From Streptomyces sp. XD-27 (GTDB lineage Bacteria; Actinomycetota; Actinomycetes; Streptomycetales; Streptomycetaceae): 64,000 bases of DNA. Shown one piece after another: positions 53,051 through 61,547 of the stretch. The notes beneath the pieces are model-generated. The model saw nothing but the letters and a program-made list of their open reading frames with translations, had not been told where the DNA came from and did not search any database. The DNA is taken from positions 5,456,001 through 5,520,000 of the forward strand of contig NZ_CP130713.1 of the NCBI RefSeq assembly GCF_030553055.1, in the 5' to 3' direction. The translations under genes were made by a program, and so were the position numbers. Each line of letters starts with the position of its first letter. Position 1 is the stretch's first letter.

Positions 53051-53643
53051 TCAGGCGCGGGCCGGGCACGCCTGTTCCACCAGGCCGCGCGCGGCCTCGC
53101 GGGCGGCCTGGGCGATGGCGGGCACCGGCTCGAGGGCCGCCGCCGCCATGCAGCCGTCGATGAGGACGGAGAGCTGGCACGCGAGCAGTTCCGGGTCGGT
53201 CGCCCCGGCCGCCGTGGCGAGCCCGGTCAGCCACGCGCGGACCGCCTGCTTGTGCTCGACCGTCGCGGTGTGGGGGCGGTGGCCGGGGCTGTCTCGCCGG
53301 CGGTGTTGGTGAACGCGCAGCCGCGGAAGCCGTCGCGGACGGTCGTCTCGTGCAGCGCGTCGAAGACCCCGACGAGCTGCTCGCGCGGGGCCTGACCGGC
53401 GGCCGTCGCCGCGTCCCGCAGCGCGCCGCGCCAGTGCTCGTCCGCGACCCTGAGATACGCGACGACCAGGTCGTCCTTCGAACGGAAGTGGGCGTACAGC
53501 GTCGCCTTGGCCACGCCGGACTCGGCGATGATCCGGTCGACGCCGACGGCGCGCACCCCGTGGGCGTTGAACAGCTCGGTGGCGGTGGACAGGATGCGCT
53601 CGCGGGCGGAGGGCCGGGCGGATCGCGCGCTGCTCGTGCTCAT
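53051..53643 (-). pseudogene. TetR-family regulator, frameshifted
   Basis: Repaired length 197 residues. From ATG 53643 the helix-turn-helix (VDRIIAESGVAKATLYAHFR then SKDDLVVAYLR) is intact. The frame is lost at 53272-53276, where the coding strand has CCCCC; one more C gives HTATVEHKQAVRAWLTGLAT and a typical TetR C-terminus ending at TGA 53053-53051. An assembly error is likely. Operator copies before this gene and before the quinone reductase suggest autoregulation and repression of the reductase. Confidence 0.85.
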
Positions 53644-53664
53644 GCCCTCCAGCGTAGCGACAGA

Positions 53665-53678
53665 AGACAGACCTGTCC
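53665..53678. promoter_or_regulatory. TetR operator O3 (autoregulatory)
   Basis: AGACAGACCTGTCC, one base different from O2, is 22 bases upstream of the TetR start codon. Confidence 0.65.
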
Positions 53679-53749
53679 GTACGCCGGAGGGCGGAGGCTG
53701 AGAGGCTGAGTCACGGAGCGATCGGCTGTCGACGATCGGTCGGCGACGG

Positions 53750-54601
53750 TCAGCCGTTGGCGAGGGCCTGGAGCCGGTCGTAGGCGCCGTTGAAGCGGTT
53801 GTGGTCACCGACGATCGGGCCGCTGGAGGTGTACTGCCAGATCGTGTGGAAGGACCAGCCCGCCGGGAGCTCGCCCACGGACGAGCCGTAGCGCGGGACC
53901 CACAGCGGATTGACGCTGCCGAAGGCGGAGCTGTTGCCCGTGCAGGTCTTCCACCAGTTGGTGGACGTATAGATCACCGGGTCGCGGCCGGTGCGGGACC
54001 TGTAGGTGCTGGTGAAGTCCTTGATCCAGCTGACCATGGCGCTCTGGCTCTTGCCGTAGCAGGACGAGCCGTAGGGGTTGTACTCGATGTCGAGCGCGCC
54101 CGGCAGCGTCTTGCCGTCCCGCGACCAGCCGCCGCCGCTGCTGACGAAGTAATTGGCCTGGGTGGCGCCGCTGGAGACGTCGGGCAGCGCGAAGTGGTAC
54201 GACCCGCGGATCATGCCGACGTTGTACGAACCGGTGTACTGCTGAGTGAAGTACGGGTTCTTGTACGTCGTGCCTTCCGTCGCCTTGACGTAGGCGAAGC
54301 GGACGCCGCTGCTCCACAGGCTCGACCAGGCGACGTTCCCCTGGTGGCTGCTGACGTCGACGCCTTCGACGGACGCGAGGGAGGGCGGGTCGTCCGCCAG
54401 GCCGCCGGGGGTGATGGCGCCGCCCTCGTGCTTGAGGATCTGGGAGCCCGCCCAGTGGTCGTCACCGGGGCGGGGGGAGGGGTGCCGGTCGGCGGCCGAT
54501 GCCGTACCGGACAGTGCGGCGGTCATGGCGAGGAGTGCGGCGAGTGCGCAGGCGATCGCGGTCGGCGTGGGCCGGAGCGATCCGGGTCTGTGAGCAGGCA
54601 T
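53750..54601 (-). CDS. Secreted GH25 lysozyme (N,O-diacetylmuramidase type)
   Basis: 283 residues. A signal peptide (Arg-rich start, hydrophobic core IACALAALLAMTAALS, cleavage near TASA) and a short linker precede the GH25 barrel: GVDVSSHQGNVAWSSLW, FAYVKATEGTTY, GALDIEYNPYGSSC (catalytic Asp/Glu region) and WQYTSSGPIVGDHNRFNG. It is similar in layout to Streptomyces cellosyl-type muramidases, which hydrolyse peptidoglycan glycan strands. GGAGGC precedes ATG 54601. A MarR gene is divergent. Confidence 0.93.
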   Translation of the reverse strand: MPAHRPGSLRPTPTAIACALAALLAMTAALSGTASAADRHPSPRPGDDHWAGSQILKHEGGAITPGGLADDPPSLASVEGVDVSSHQGNVAWSSLWSSGVRFAYVKATEGTTYKNPYFTQQYTGSYNVGMIRGSYHFALPDVSSGATQANYFVSSGGGWSRDGKTLPGALDIEYNPYGSSCYGKSQSAMVSWIKDFTSTYRSRTGRDPVIYTSTNWWKTCTGNSSAFGSVNPLWVPRYGSSVGELPAGWSFHTIWQYTSSGPIVGDHNRFNGAYDRLQALANG

Positions 54602-54780
54602 GGCGTGCCTCCGAGAGCCTCGGGGTGGGGGAGAGGGGGGGAGCACATGTCGTTGGTGTGGCCATGTCATATCGACGCTACGGGCGTAGACCGCCCCGCG
54701 ATAGGGGCCCGGGTGCTGCCGTTGGTCTAATCCTGCGAAATACTGTCGGAGCTGCGGCGACGGGCGCGGCTGAAAGAAAG

Positions 54781-54796
54781 TTTCATCCAGATGAAA
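54781..54796. promoter_or_regulatory. MarR-type palindromic operator
   Basis: TTTCATC-CA-GATGAAA is a perfect 7-base inverted repeat 19 bases before the GTG start at 54815, typical for MarR autoregulation. It contains the ATG at 54791, arguing that this ATG is not the start. Confidence 0.65.
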
Positions 54797-54814
54797 ATCC
54801 GGAGAGGCGCTGAC

Positions 54815-55315
54815 GTGCACAATACCGGGGCCGAGCCGCCCGCGAACGGGGCTTCCGACGCCGAGGGTGCGACGGGTGTGGATCAGGCGTTCCTGGCGCT
54901 CGAACGCGAATTGGCCGTCTTTCTCCGCCGGGCCCGTGCCACCTCCGGGGAAATGGCCCGCGAGATGCACCCGGACCTGGAGCCCGCGGCGTACGGGCTG
55001 CTGGTGCGGTTGGCGGACGCCGGGCGGCAGCGGGCGACGGACCTGGCGGGCTACTTCGGCGTCGGCAAGGCGACGATGAGCCGCCAACTGCGCGCCCTGG
55101 AGATGCTGGGACTGGTGACGCGGGCTCAGGATCCGGCCGACGGGCGCGCCTTCCTGGTGCAGCTGACCGACGAGGGCAGGGAGCGGTTCCGCCGGGTGCG
55201 CAGCGCCCGCCGGGCGCAGTACGCACGCCGGCTCGCGGGATGGGAGCGCGGCGAGGTCGCCGAACTGGCCCGGCTGCTGCACCGGCTGAATGGCGCGCAG
55301 GAGGCCGAGGAGTAA
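54815..55315 (+). CDS. MarR-family regulator
   Basis: 166 residues with a MarR winged helix: RATDLAGYFGVGKATMSRQL, RALEMLGLVTRAQDPADGRA (wing with DxR) and a C-terminal dimer helix. GTG 54815 is chosen because GGAGAGG lies nine bases upstream and because ATG 54791 sits inside the palindromic operator. It is divergent from the GH25 lysozyme and probably regulates itself; whether it controls the lysozyme is unknown. Confidence 0.88.
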   Translation: MHNTGAEPPANGASDAEGATGVDQAFLALERELAVFLRRARATSGEMAREMHPDLEPAAYGLLVRLADAGRQRATDLAGYFGVGKATMSRQLRALEMLGLVTRAQDPADGRAFLVQLTDEGRERFRRVRSARRAQYARRLAGWERGEVAELARLLHRLNGAQEAEE

Positions 55316-55399
55316 TGCGCGCCGCTCGCGGATTTGCCGGCTCACCCGATCATTACGCCACACACATACGATAGGACCCGGGATCCCCGGCGCCTTTTC

Positions 55400-56170
55400 T
55401 CAGAGTTCCGCGAGAATCGCCGCCGCGTCGTCGTGCACCTTCCCGTACGGAGCCCCCGCCAGCTCGGGGTCCGCGTCCTCGGCCGCCCGTACCCGGTCGA
55501 TCAGCCCCCGCGGCCCGTCCTTGCGCAGTACGGCGAACGCGTCCGTCCAGTCGCCCTCGCGGAACACCTCCACCCACCGCGTGGCCCCGTCCGTGAGCGC
55601 CGCCAGGGCGCGGACCTCCGCACGCGGGACGGCGCCGGTGACCGCCTTGGCCGCGACGGCGGGGTCGGCGGCCGCCGTGAAGAAGCCGTCCGGCGCGTTG
55701 CGCAGCGGGGCCAGCCGGTGGCCTGCTGCGCGCAGCCGGTCGATCCGGTCGTCCAGTACGGCGGTGACGGCTCCGTCGGCACCCTCGATGAGCAGGACGG
55801 AGTCGGACAGTACGAGGTACTCGACGCGGTCGTCGTCCCAGCGGGCCGCGACGACGGTGGCCTGCGGAGTGCGTGCGTGAGAAAGGTCACAGGTTTGACA
55901 ATGCGCGTCGGCGGTTCGTTCGATCGCCGCCGTGAGGCATTCTGCCAGCGACATATCCCGGCGCGAACCGGACAGTTCCAGAACGGCCCCGCCGAGCCGG
56001 GCGGTGAACCATGGGACGCCATGGACGCAGCCGTCGTCGCCCTCGGGCGGAGTCACCCCGTCCAGGAGTACCAGGGCTCCACCCTGCCCCGACGCTGGTA
56101 GCGCTACTGACGCGTAGTCCTCGTTGGGTCGTTGGGGATCCCCGGGGTCGGTCGCGAGTTCGATGCGCAT
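55400..56170 (-). CDS. PP2C-like serine/threonine phosphatase domain protein
   Basis: 256 residues with a degenerate PP2C pattern: RPNEDYASVAL, LVLLDGVTPPEGDDG (metal Asp-Gly), VLSDSVLLIEG and ALTDGATRWVE. The usual first metal Asp (GxRxxNED) is kept as NED. Members may dephosphorylate proteins or be pseudo-phosphatases. ATG 56170 has no ribosome binding site; a longer frame to 56398 is not convincing. It is divergent from the conservon. Confidence 0.75.
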   Translation of the reverse strand: MRIELATDPGDPQRPNEDYASVALPASGQGGALVLLDGVTPPEGDDGCVHGVPWFTARLGGAVLELSGSRRDMSLAECLTAAIERTADAHCQTCDLSHARTPQATVVAARWDDDRVEYLVLSDSVLLIEGADGAVTAVLDDRIDRLRAAGHRLAPLRNAPDGFFTAAADPAVAAKAVTGAVPRAEVRALAALTDGATRWVEVFREGDWTDAFAVLRKDGPRGLIDRVRAAEDADPELAGAPYGKVHDDAAAILAEL

Positions 56171-56551
56171 TCGGCCAGTCTGCCGGACCGCGGCGCGCGG
56201 CGGCCGGTTCGGAGTCTCGAACGCCGAGAGGTCCGGCGCAGAGCACCAGATGTCGGATTGCGGCCGGAATTGACGCTTCCGTGCAGTTGCGTGTGCGCAT
56301 ACTGCCAGGACCGGGAAGTGTTTTCCAACTGCGGGGTGGTTTCGGGCCCGTGCAGACGACAAGCGGAAGTTGATGGTCAACTTCGCAATGATGTTCACTC
56401 GTTCAGGTGGCCGGGCAAGTGTTGCGCGTCCGCCTCACAGACGTACTGGAATGGTCGGATTCCGTGCCATGGGGTGAGGTCAGGCAATTGTTGAACCGCC
56501 GTCACCTCCTGGTCTCCCAGTGGGTAGGGCGAGAAAAGATTGTGAGCACCG
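56171..56551. promoter_or_regulatory. Conservon upstream region with inverted repeat
   Basis: 381 bases between the PP2C-like gene and cvnA. GAAGTTGA-TGG-TCAACTTC at 56366-56384 is a perfect 8-base inverted repeat with extra GC pairing outside, the most likely operator. A 76-codon frame at 56407-56637 overlaps the cvnA start and does not look coding. Confidence 0.5.
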
Positions 56552-59500
56552 GTGCGGAAGAAGCGGCTTCGGGGCAGCAACAGCGAGCACAGCACACAGG
56601 GCGAAATGCGCGAGCAGGACGCCGCACGCGGCGATAGCCGCACCTCGGACGCACCTCGGCGCCGGACCGCCCGCGTCCGCAACCGGCTGGTCATCTCCGT
56701 CGCGGTCGTCGCCATCGCCATCGCCGGGGCCGGCGCCCCCGGCATCGCCGCGGCCATCGACGACACCCACGACTCGCAGCGGCTCGTCGACCTCGCCGGG
56801 ACCAACCGCGAGGCCGTCGTCCTCGCCCACTCCCTCGCCGACGAACGCGACGCCATGACGGGGTTCGTGGCCGCCGGGCGCACCACCGCCTCCGGCGCCG
56901 GGGTCTCCGAGGACCAGCGGGCCCGCGTCGACCGCCAGATCACCGAGCTGCGCCCCGACGCGCCCGGCTCGGTCCGCCGACTCCTGGACTCGCTCCCCGA
57001 GCTGCGGCAGCGCGCCCTCACCGGCCATGGCTCGGCCCTGGACGTGTACCAGGACTACACCGCGACCATCCAGGCGCTCCAGGGCCTCGCCGAGACCCTG
57101 GCCCGCCGGCTGCCCGAGCGCGCCGACACCGGCAGCGCCGGCGCGCTCGCCACCCTCGGCCGCGCCACCGAGCAGGCGTCCGCCAGCCGCGGCCTGCTGC
57201 TCGGCGCGCTCACCGCCGACGGCGGCCGGTCGGCCCTGGTCGCCGCCGCGCAGCGGACGAACGTCCGCGAGCAGTCCGCCGTCGCCGACTTCAGCCAGCT
57301 CGCCCCGGCCGCCGTACGCGAGCGCTACACCAGCACCGTCAACGGCACCGAGGTCACCACCGCCGAGCGGTACCTGGGCCGGCTCACGGACAGCCCGCAT
57401 CTCTCGGCCAACGACCTGCTGCTGGACAAGGGCCACGTCGAGGCGGCCCTGACCGCCCGGATCGACCGGATGCGCGGCGTGGAGTCGGCGCTGGCCACCG
57501 CGGAGGTGGCCCGGCTGGAGGAGCTGCGCGACGAGGACGTCACCGCCCTGGAGATCCGCTTCGGGCTGCTGGGCCTGTGCCTGCTGCTCGCCCTCGGCGC
57601 CGGCATCTCCGGCGCCCGGTCCATGACGCGCCCACTGGCCGTACTCCGGCTCGGTACGCAGCGGATCTCCCAGGACCCGGTGGCGCAGGAGCCGATCACC
57701 TACCGGGGCCGGAACGACGAGTTCGCGGCCACCGTCGACGGCGTCAACGAGCTCCAGCGGTCCGCGCGCCGCGCGCACGAGCGCGCCGCCAAGCTCGACA
57801 CCGACCGCACCCGGCTGGTCGAAGAGCGCCGCCGACTGGCAGACGAGCGTGCCGACCTGCGCCGCGAGCGGGACGACCTGCGCGCCGAGCGGGACGACGC
57901 GCACGCCGAGCGGGACGCGGTTGCCGCCCGGCTGGAGGGCCTGCGGGCCCGGGTCCACGGCAGCTTCGTCAGCCTCGCGCTGCGCAACCTGGGCCTGATC
58001 GAGCGGCAGCTCGCCGTCATCGAGGGCCTGGAGGAGCGCGAGACGGACCCGGACCGCCTCGAGACCCTCTTCCAGCTCGACCACCTCGCCACCGGCATGC
58101 GCCGCTACAGCGAGAACCTCCTGGTGATCGCGGGCTCGGAGAACAAGGCCACGCACCAGGGGCCGGTCCCGCTGCTGGACGTGCTCCGCGCCGCCATCAG
58201 CGAGGTCGAGCGGTACGACCGGGTGCGGATCCAGTCCCTGCCGCCGCAGTCCTACGTCGCCGGGTACGCGGCCGACAGCGTCAGCCACCTGGTCGCCGAG
58301 CTGCTGGAGAACGCCACGGCCTTCTCCCCGCCCGAGGCCCCGGTCGAGGTCTCCGCCTGGCTGGTGGACAACGGCGAGCTGATGCTCTCCGTCCAGGACG
58401 AGGGCATCGGGATGACCCCCGACCGCTTCGAGGAGCTGAACAACCGGCTGGCCGAGCCGGTGCCGGACTACTGCCAGGGCCCCAACGCGGAGGACCCGCT
58501 GGGCCTGGGGCTGTACGTGGTGACCAGGCTGGCCGCCCGGCACGGCGTCCGCGTCCAGCTGCGCGAGCAGCCGCAGGGCGGCGTCGCGGCCGTGGTGATC
58601 CTGCCAGCGAACATCCTGCCGGCGTCGCCGACCGAGGCGGTGCCGGGGGAGGCCCCGGCGGCCCCGGCCCCAGCCGAGGGAACCTCCGGCGCGGGGGCCT
58701 CCGGCGTGGCCCTGGGCTTCCCCGGCCAGGCCGCCGAGGCCAACTCCCACACGCTGCCCGGCCGGGACCGCGCGGCCGCGGCCGGGTCGGTACGGGGCGG
58801 CCTCGGGCACGACGCCGAGGAGACGGCCAGGATCGGCGGCCACGCACTCCCCGACGACGGCCTCCCCCTGGCCCGCGATCCGCTGTACACGGGCGAGGCC
58901 GCCCCGGACGGGCCGGACTTCGACACGGACGAGTTGGACTTCGTCGCGGACGAGCCGGGCTTCGGCACGGACGAGCCGGACTTCGTCCCGGACATCGAGG
59001 TGGACGTCGCGCCGGGCGTGGACCCGCTGGTCGCCGCCGCCGAACGCACCATCCAGCTCGCGGCCATCCGCGGCGACCTCAAGCCGACGCGGCACCCGGA
59101 CAGCGACCCGGCCCCGGGCCGGGAGGCGCACCCCGGCGACGGCCCGGCAGGCACCGGACCCCAGCAGGACGGCCCGCACCACGAGCCCACCGCCGCAACC
59201 GACGGGCCGGACACCGCCGTCGCGGCGCACGCCGATGCGCTGGACGCGTCGTACGCCGACGCCGCCCCGGCGGGCACCGATGCGCTGGACGCCGGGGGTA
59301 CCTCCCACGCCCTCAAGGCTGTGGGGGAGTACGCCGACGAGGTCCTGATGGACGGCGGCGTGCCCGAGGCGCCGTACTCGGCCGGTGCCGACGAGCGGGC
59401 CGGTGCGACCCCCACCAGTGGCGGTGTGCCGCTCGGCGGTGCGCCGGCCCCCGGGCACGCGTGGGCCACCGGCACCGCACCGGAGCTCGGACCGGAGCAC

Positions 59501-59941
59501 GGAGTGGACGGCGTGGGCGGGGCCGGTGCCGCGACGCCCGACGGGCCCACGGCCGGGCCCGCCGCCGGGTTCATGGCCGAGCCGCCCGTGTCCGACGGGA
59601 CTCCCGCCAGGGGCGTCGCCTGGCGGTCGGCGCCCGCCCCCGCTGGGGGCGGCGGGGCGCCGGACGGGCCGGCGGACACCGGCCCGGTCTCCGAACGGCC
59701 GCTCACCGGCAAGGGTCTGCCCAAGCGCACCCCGAAGACGGTGTCCCGGCCCGCACCCGCCGCGCGGCACAGGGCCCGCGGCGTCGACGCCGACGAACTG
59801 CGCCGCAGGCTGGGCGGGTTCCAGCAGGGTGCGCGGGACGGCCGGCGCGACGCCGCGGCGGAGATCGTGGAACAGAGCGGCCCGCAAGGACCGACGGGGG
59901 TTCAGGAGGAGGGTGGCACTGTTGAGGAGGCACGCGATTGA
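56552..59941 (+). CDS. cvnA: Conservon histidine kinase-like sensor (CvnA)
   Basis: 1129 residues. A membrane helix near 46-68 is followed by an extracytoplasmic nitrate-sensing (NIT)-like helical domain (~70-330), a second helix (FGLLGLCLLLALGAGISG), HAMP, a coiled coil of RDDLRAERDDAHAER type, and an HATPase domain (AELLENATAFSPP; EDPLGLGLYVVTRLA). No clear HisKA phospho-acceptor box is seen, as in other CvnA proteins. The last ~430 residues are disordered and Ala/Gly/Pro/Asp-rich. Role: membrane sensor that with CvnB-D forms a GPCR-like signalling set. GTG 56552 is the best-fitting start; ATG 56606 is possible. Confidence 0.9.
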   Translation: MRKKRLRGSNSEHSTQGEMREQDAARGDSRTSDAPRRRTARVRNRLVISVAVVAIAIAGAGAPGIAAAIDDTHDSQRLVDLAGTNREAVVLAHSLADERDAMTGFVAAGRTTASGAGVSEDQRARVDRQITELRPDAPGSVRRLLDSLPELRQRALTGHGSALDVYQDYTATIQALQGLAETLARRLPERADTGSAGALATLGRATEQASASRGLLLGALTADGGRSALVAAAQRTNVREQSAVADFSQLAPAAVRERYTSTVNGTEVTTAERYLGRLTDSPHLSANDLLLDKGHVEAALTARIDRMRGVESALATAEVARLEELRDEDVTALEIRFGLLGLCLLLALGAGISGARSMTRPLAVLRLGTQRISQDPVAQEPITYRGRNDEFAATVDGVNELQRSARRAHERAAKLDTDRTRLVEERRRLADERADLRRERDDLRAERDDAHAERDAVAARLEGLRARVHGSFVSLALRNLGLIERQLAVIEGLEERETDPDRLETLFQLDHLATGMRRYSENLLVIAGSENKATHQGPVPLLDVLRAAISEVERYDRVRIQSLPPQSYVAGYAADSVSHLVAELLENATAFSPPEAPVEVSAWLVDNGELMLSVQDEGIGMTPDRFEELNNRLAEPVPDYCQGPNAEDPLGLGLYVVTRLAARHGVRVQLREQPQGGVAAVVILPANILPASPTEAVPGEAPAAPAPAEGTSGAGASGVALGFPGQAAEANSHTLPGRDRAAAAGSVRGGLGHDAEETARIGGHALPDDGLPLARDPLYTGEAAPDGPDFDTDELDFVADEPGFGTDEPDFVPDIEVDVAPGVDPLVAAAERTIQLAAIRGDLKPTRHPDSDPAPGREAHPGDGPAGTGPQQDGPHHEPTAATDGPDTAVAAHADALDASYADAAPAGTDALDAGGTSHALKAVGEYADEVLMDGGVPEAPYSAGADERAGATPTSGGVPLGGAPAPGHAWATGTAPELGPEHGVDGVGGAGAATPDGPTAGPAAGFMAEPPVSDGTPARGVAWRSAPAPAGGGGAPDGPADTGPVSERPLTGKGLPKRTPKTVSRPAPAARHRARGVDADELRRRLGGFQQGARDGRRDAAAEIVEQSGPQGPTGVQEEGGTVEEARD

Positions 59942-60426
59942 ACGCGCCCAGTAGTACCTATGGACTGAGTACCGAAGCCCGCAATCTGCATTGGCTGCTC
60001 GCCAATCTGGTGGAGGAGGTGCCGGGCGTCCGTTCGGTGGCTGTGGTCTCGTCCGACGGCCTGCTGCTGCTCTCCTCCGACCCCCAGGCCAGGGCGTCCG
60101 CGGTCGGCGACCCGACGGCCCAGGACGGGCCGAAAGGTTCCAGCGCCGACCTGGCCACCATCGTCTCGGGCCTGGGCAGCCTGACCCTCGGCGCCTCCCA
60201 GCTGATGGACGGCGGCGGGGTGAAGCAGACCATGGTCGCCATGGACGAGGGCAGTCTCTTCGTCATGTCGATCAGCGACGGCTCGCTGCTGGGCGTGCAC
60301 GCCACCCCGGACTGCGACATGAGCGTGATCGCCTACCACATGGCGCTCTTCGTCGGCCGGGCCGGGCATGTGCTCACCCCCGAACTCCGGAGCGAACTGC
60401 GCAGATCGCTGGAGTCGGGGCAGTGA
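59938..60426 (+). CDS. cvnB: Roadblock/LC7-domain protein (CvnB)
   Basis: 162 residues, one Roadblock/LC7 domain like MglB: LHWLLANLVEEVPGVRSVAV, SSDGLLLLSSD, GSLFVMSISDGSLLGVHA. In conservons CvnB probably works with the GTPase CvnD. TTG 59938 overlaps the cvnA stop (TTGA) and has GAGGAGG upstream, so translation is coupled. Confidence 0.92.
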   Translation: MNAPSSTYGLSTEARNLHWLLANLVEEVPGVRSVAVVSSDGLLLLSSDPQARASAVGDPTAQDGPKGSSADLATIVSGLGSLTLGASQLMDGGGVKQTMVAMDEGSLFVMSISDGSLLGVHATPDCDMSVIAYHMALFVGRAGHVLTPELRSELRRSLESGQ

Positions 60427-60832
60427 CCGCGAGTCCGGGCCTGCCGATACGCGGCGCGCTCGGCCGCAAGCCGGCACGGGTGCGCCCGTATTCGCTCACC
60501 GGCGGCCGCACCCGGTTCGGCCATGTGCTGCTGGTGGAGACCTTCGTGGCCGCGCTGGACGGTCCCCCCGACGACCTTCGGGGCCGGCGGCCGGCCGGGG
60601 GCGCGGCCCGCGGGTACTGCCCGAGATCCGGGCCATCGTCCAGCTGTGCCGCCGGATGCGTTCGGTCGCCGAGATCTCCGCGCTGCTCAGGATCCCGCTG
60701 GGTGTGGTGCGGGTCCTGCTCAGCGACCTGGCGGACCAGGGAAAGATACGCGTCTACGGCACCGGGCGGGGCCCGGGGCAGCCGGACCGCGCACTGCTCG
60801 AAAGGGTGCTCGTTGGACTTCGCGGACTCTGA
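60423..60832 (+). pseudogene. cvnC: DUF742 protein (CvnC), frameshifted
   Basis: Repaired length 136 residues. GTG 60423 overlaps the cvnB stop (GTGA). The N-terminal half VRPYSLTGGRTRFGHVLLVE is in one frame, the conserved half VLPEIRAIVQLCRRMRSVAE and ISALLRIPLGVVRVLLSDLA in another. The switch is at 60597-60601 (GGGGG); one more G restores PAGGRGPRVLPEIRA. DUF742 proteins are winged-helix-like conservon components. Error in assembly is more likely than loss, since the other conservon genes are intact. Confidence 0.88.
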
Positions 60833-61472
60833 GGCGAACGGCACGACAACCACGACCGGCGCGGCGGTGGCCGCGGAGCCGGACGCCGAAGAGGGGCTCC
60901 AGGACTGGCAGACGGACCGTTCGCGCGCGCCGATCGCCGTCAAGATCGTCGTCGCGGGCGGCTTCGGTGTCGGCAAGACGACCCTGGTCGGCTCGGTCTC
61001 GGAGATCACTCCGCTCCGGACCGAGGCGCTGATGACGCAGGCGAGCGAGGACGTCGACGACACCGCCGCGATCCCGGGGAAGCTGACCACGACCGTCGCG
61101 ATGGACTTCGGCCGGATCACCCTCGACTCCGACCTGGTGCTCTACCTGTTCGGCACACCGGGCCAGCAGCGGTTCTGGTTCATGTGGGACGACCTGGTGC
61201 GCGGGGCGATCGGCGCGGCGGTGATGGCCGACACCCGTCGGCTGGAGGACTGCTTCCCCGCGCTCGACTACTTCGAGAGTTGCGGACTGCCGTACGTCGT
61301 GGCGGTCAACCACTTCGAGGGGACGCCGCGTTACGAGGCGGAGGACGTGCGCGAGGCGCTGTCGGTGCCCGCGGACGTCCCCGTCATCGTCATGGACGCG
61401 CGCAGGCGGGACACCGTGATCGAGTCGCTGCTGGCCCTGGTGGGCCACGCTCTTGACCTCACGCCGGAGTGA
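60813..61472 (+). CDS. cvnD: Conservon Ras-like GTPase (CvnD)
   Basis: 219 residues, MglA-like small GTPase. G1 is GGFGVGKTTLVGS, G2 around KLTTTVAMDFGRI, G3 GTPGQQRFWFMWDDL, and the G4 position reads AVNHFEG instead of NKxD, typical of this family. TTG 60813 overlaps the end of cvnC and has AAAGGGTG upstream. It cycles GTP under the control of CvnB and associates with the CvnA complex at the membrane. Confidence 0.93.
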   Translation: MDFADSEANGTTTTTGAAVAAEPDAEEGLQDWQTDRSRAPIAVKIVVAGGFGVGKTTLVGSVSEITPLRTEALMTQASEDVDDTAAIPGKLTTTVAMDFGRITLDSDLVLYLFGTPGQQRFWFMWDDLVRGAIGAAVMADTRRLEDCFPALDYFESCGLPYVVAVNHFEGTPRYEAEDVREALSVPADVPVIVMDARRRDTVIESLLALVGHALDLTPE

Positions 61473-61547
61473 CGTAACGTCTGGCCCGCCCCTAGATGCG
61501 GAACTTCTCGTTCCTCTTGATGTCCTGAGCTGGAAGGCGTTGTCGTC

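Noticed and set aside
56407..56637. 76-codon frame just before cvnA
   Set aside because: Weak third-position GC, no ribosome binding site, no recognisable motif, and overlaps the cvnA start.
60597..60601. Programmed ribosomal frameshift in cvnC
   Set aside because: No slippery heptamer or downstream pseudoknot stands out, and the same one-base deficit occurs in four unrelated genes, favouring sequence error.
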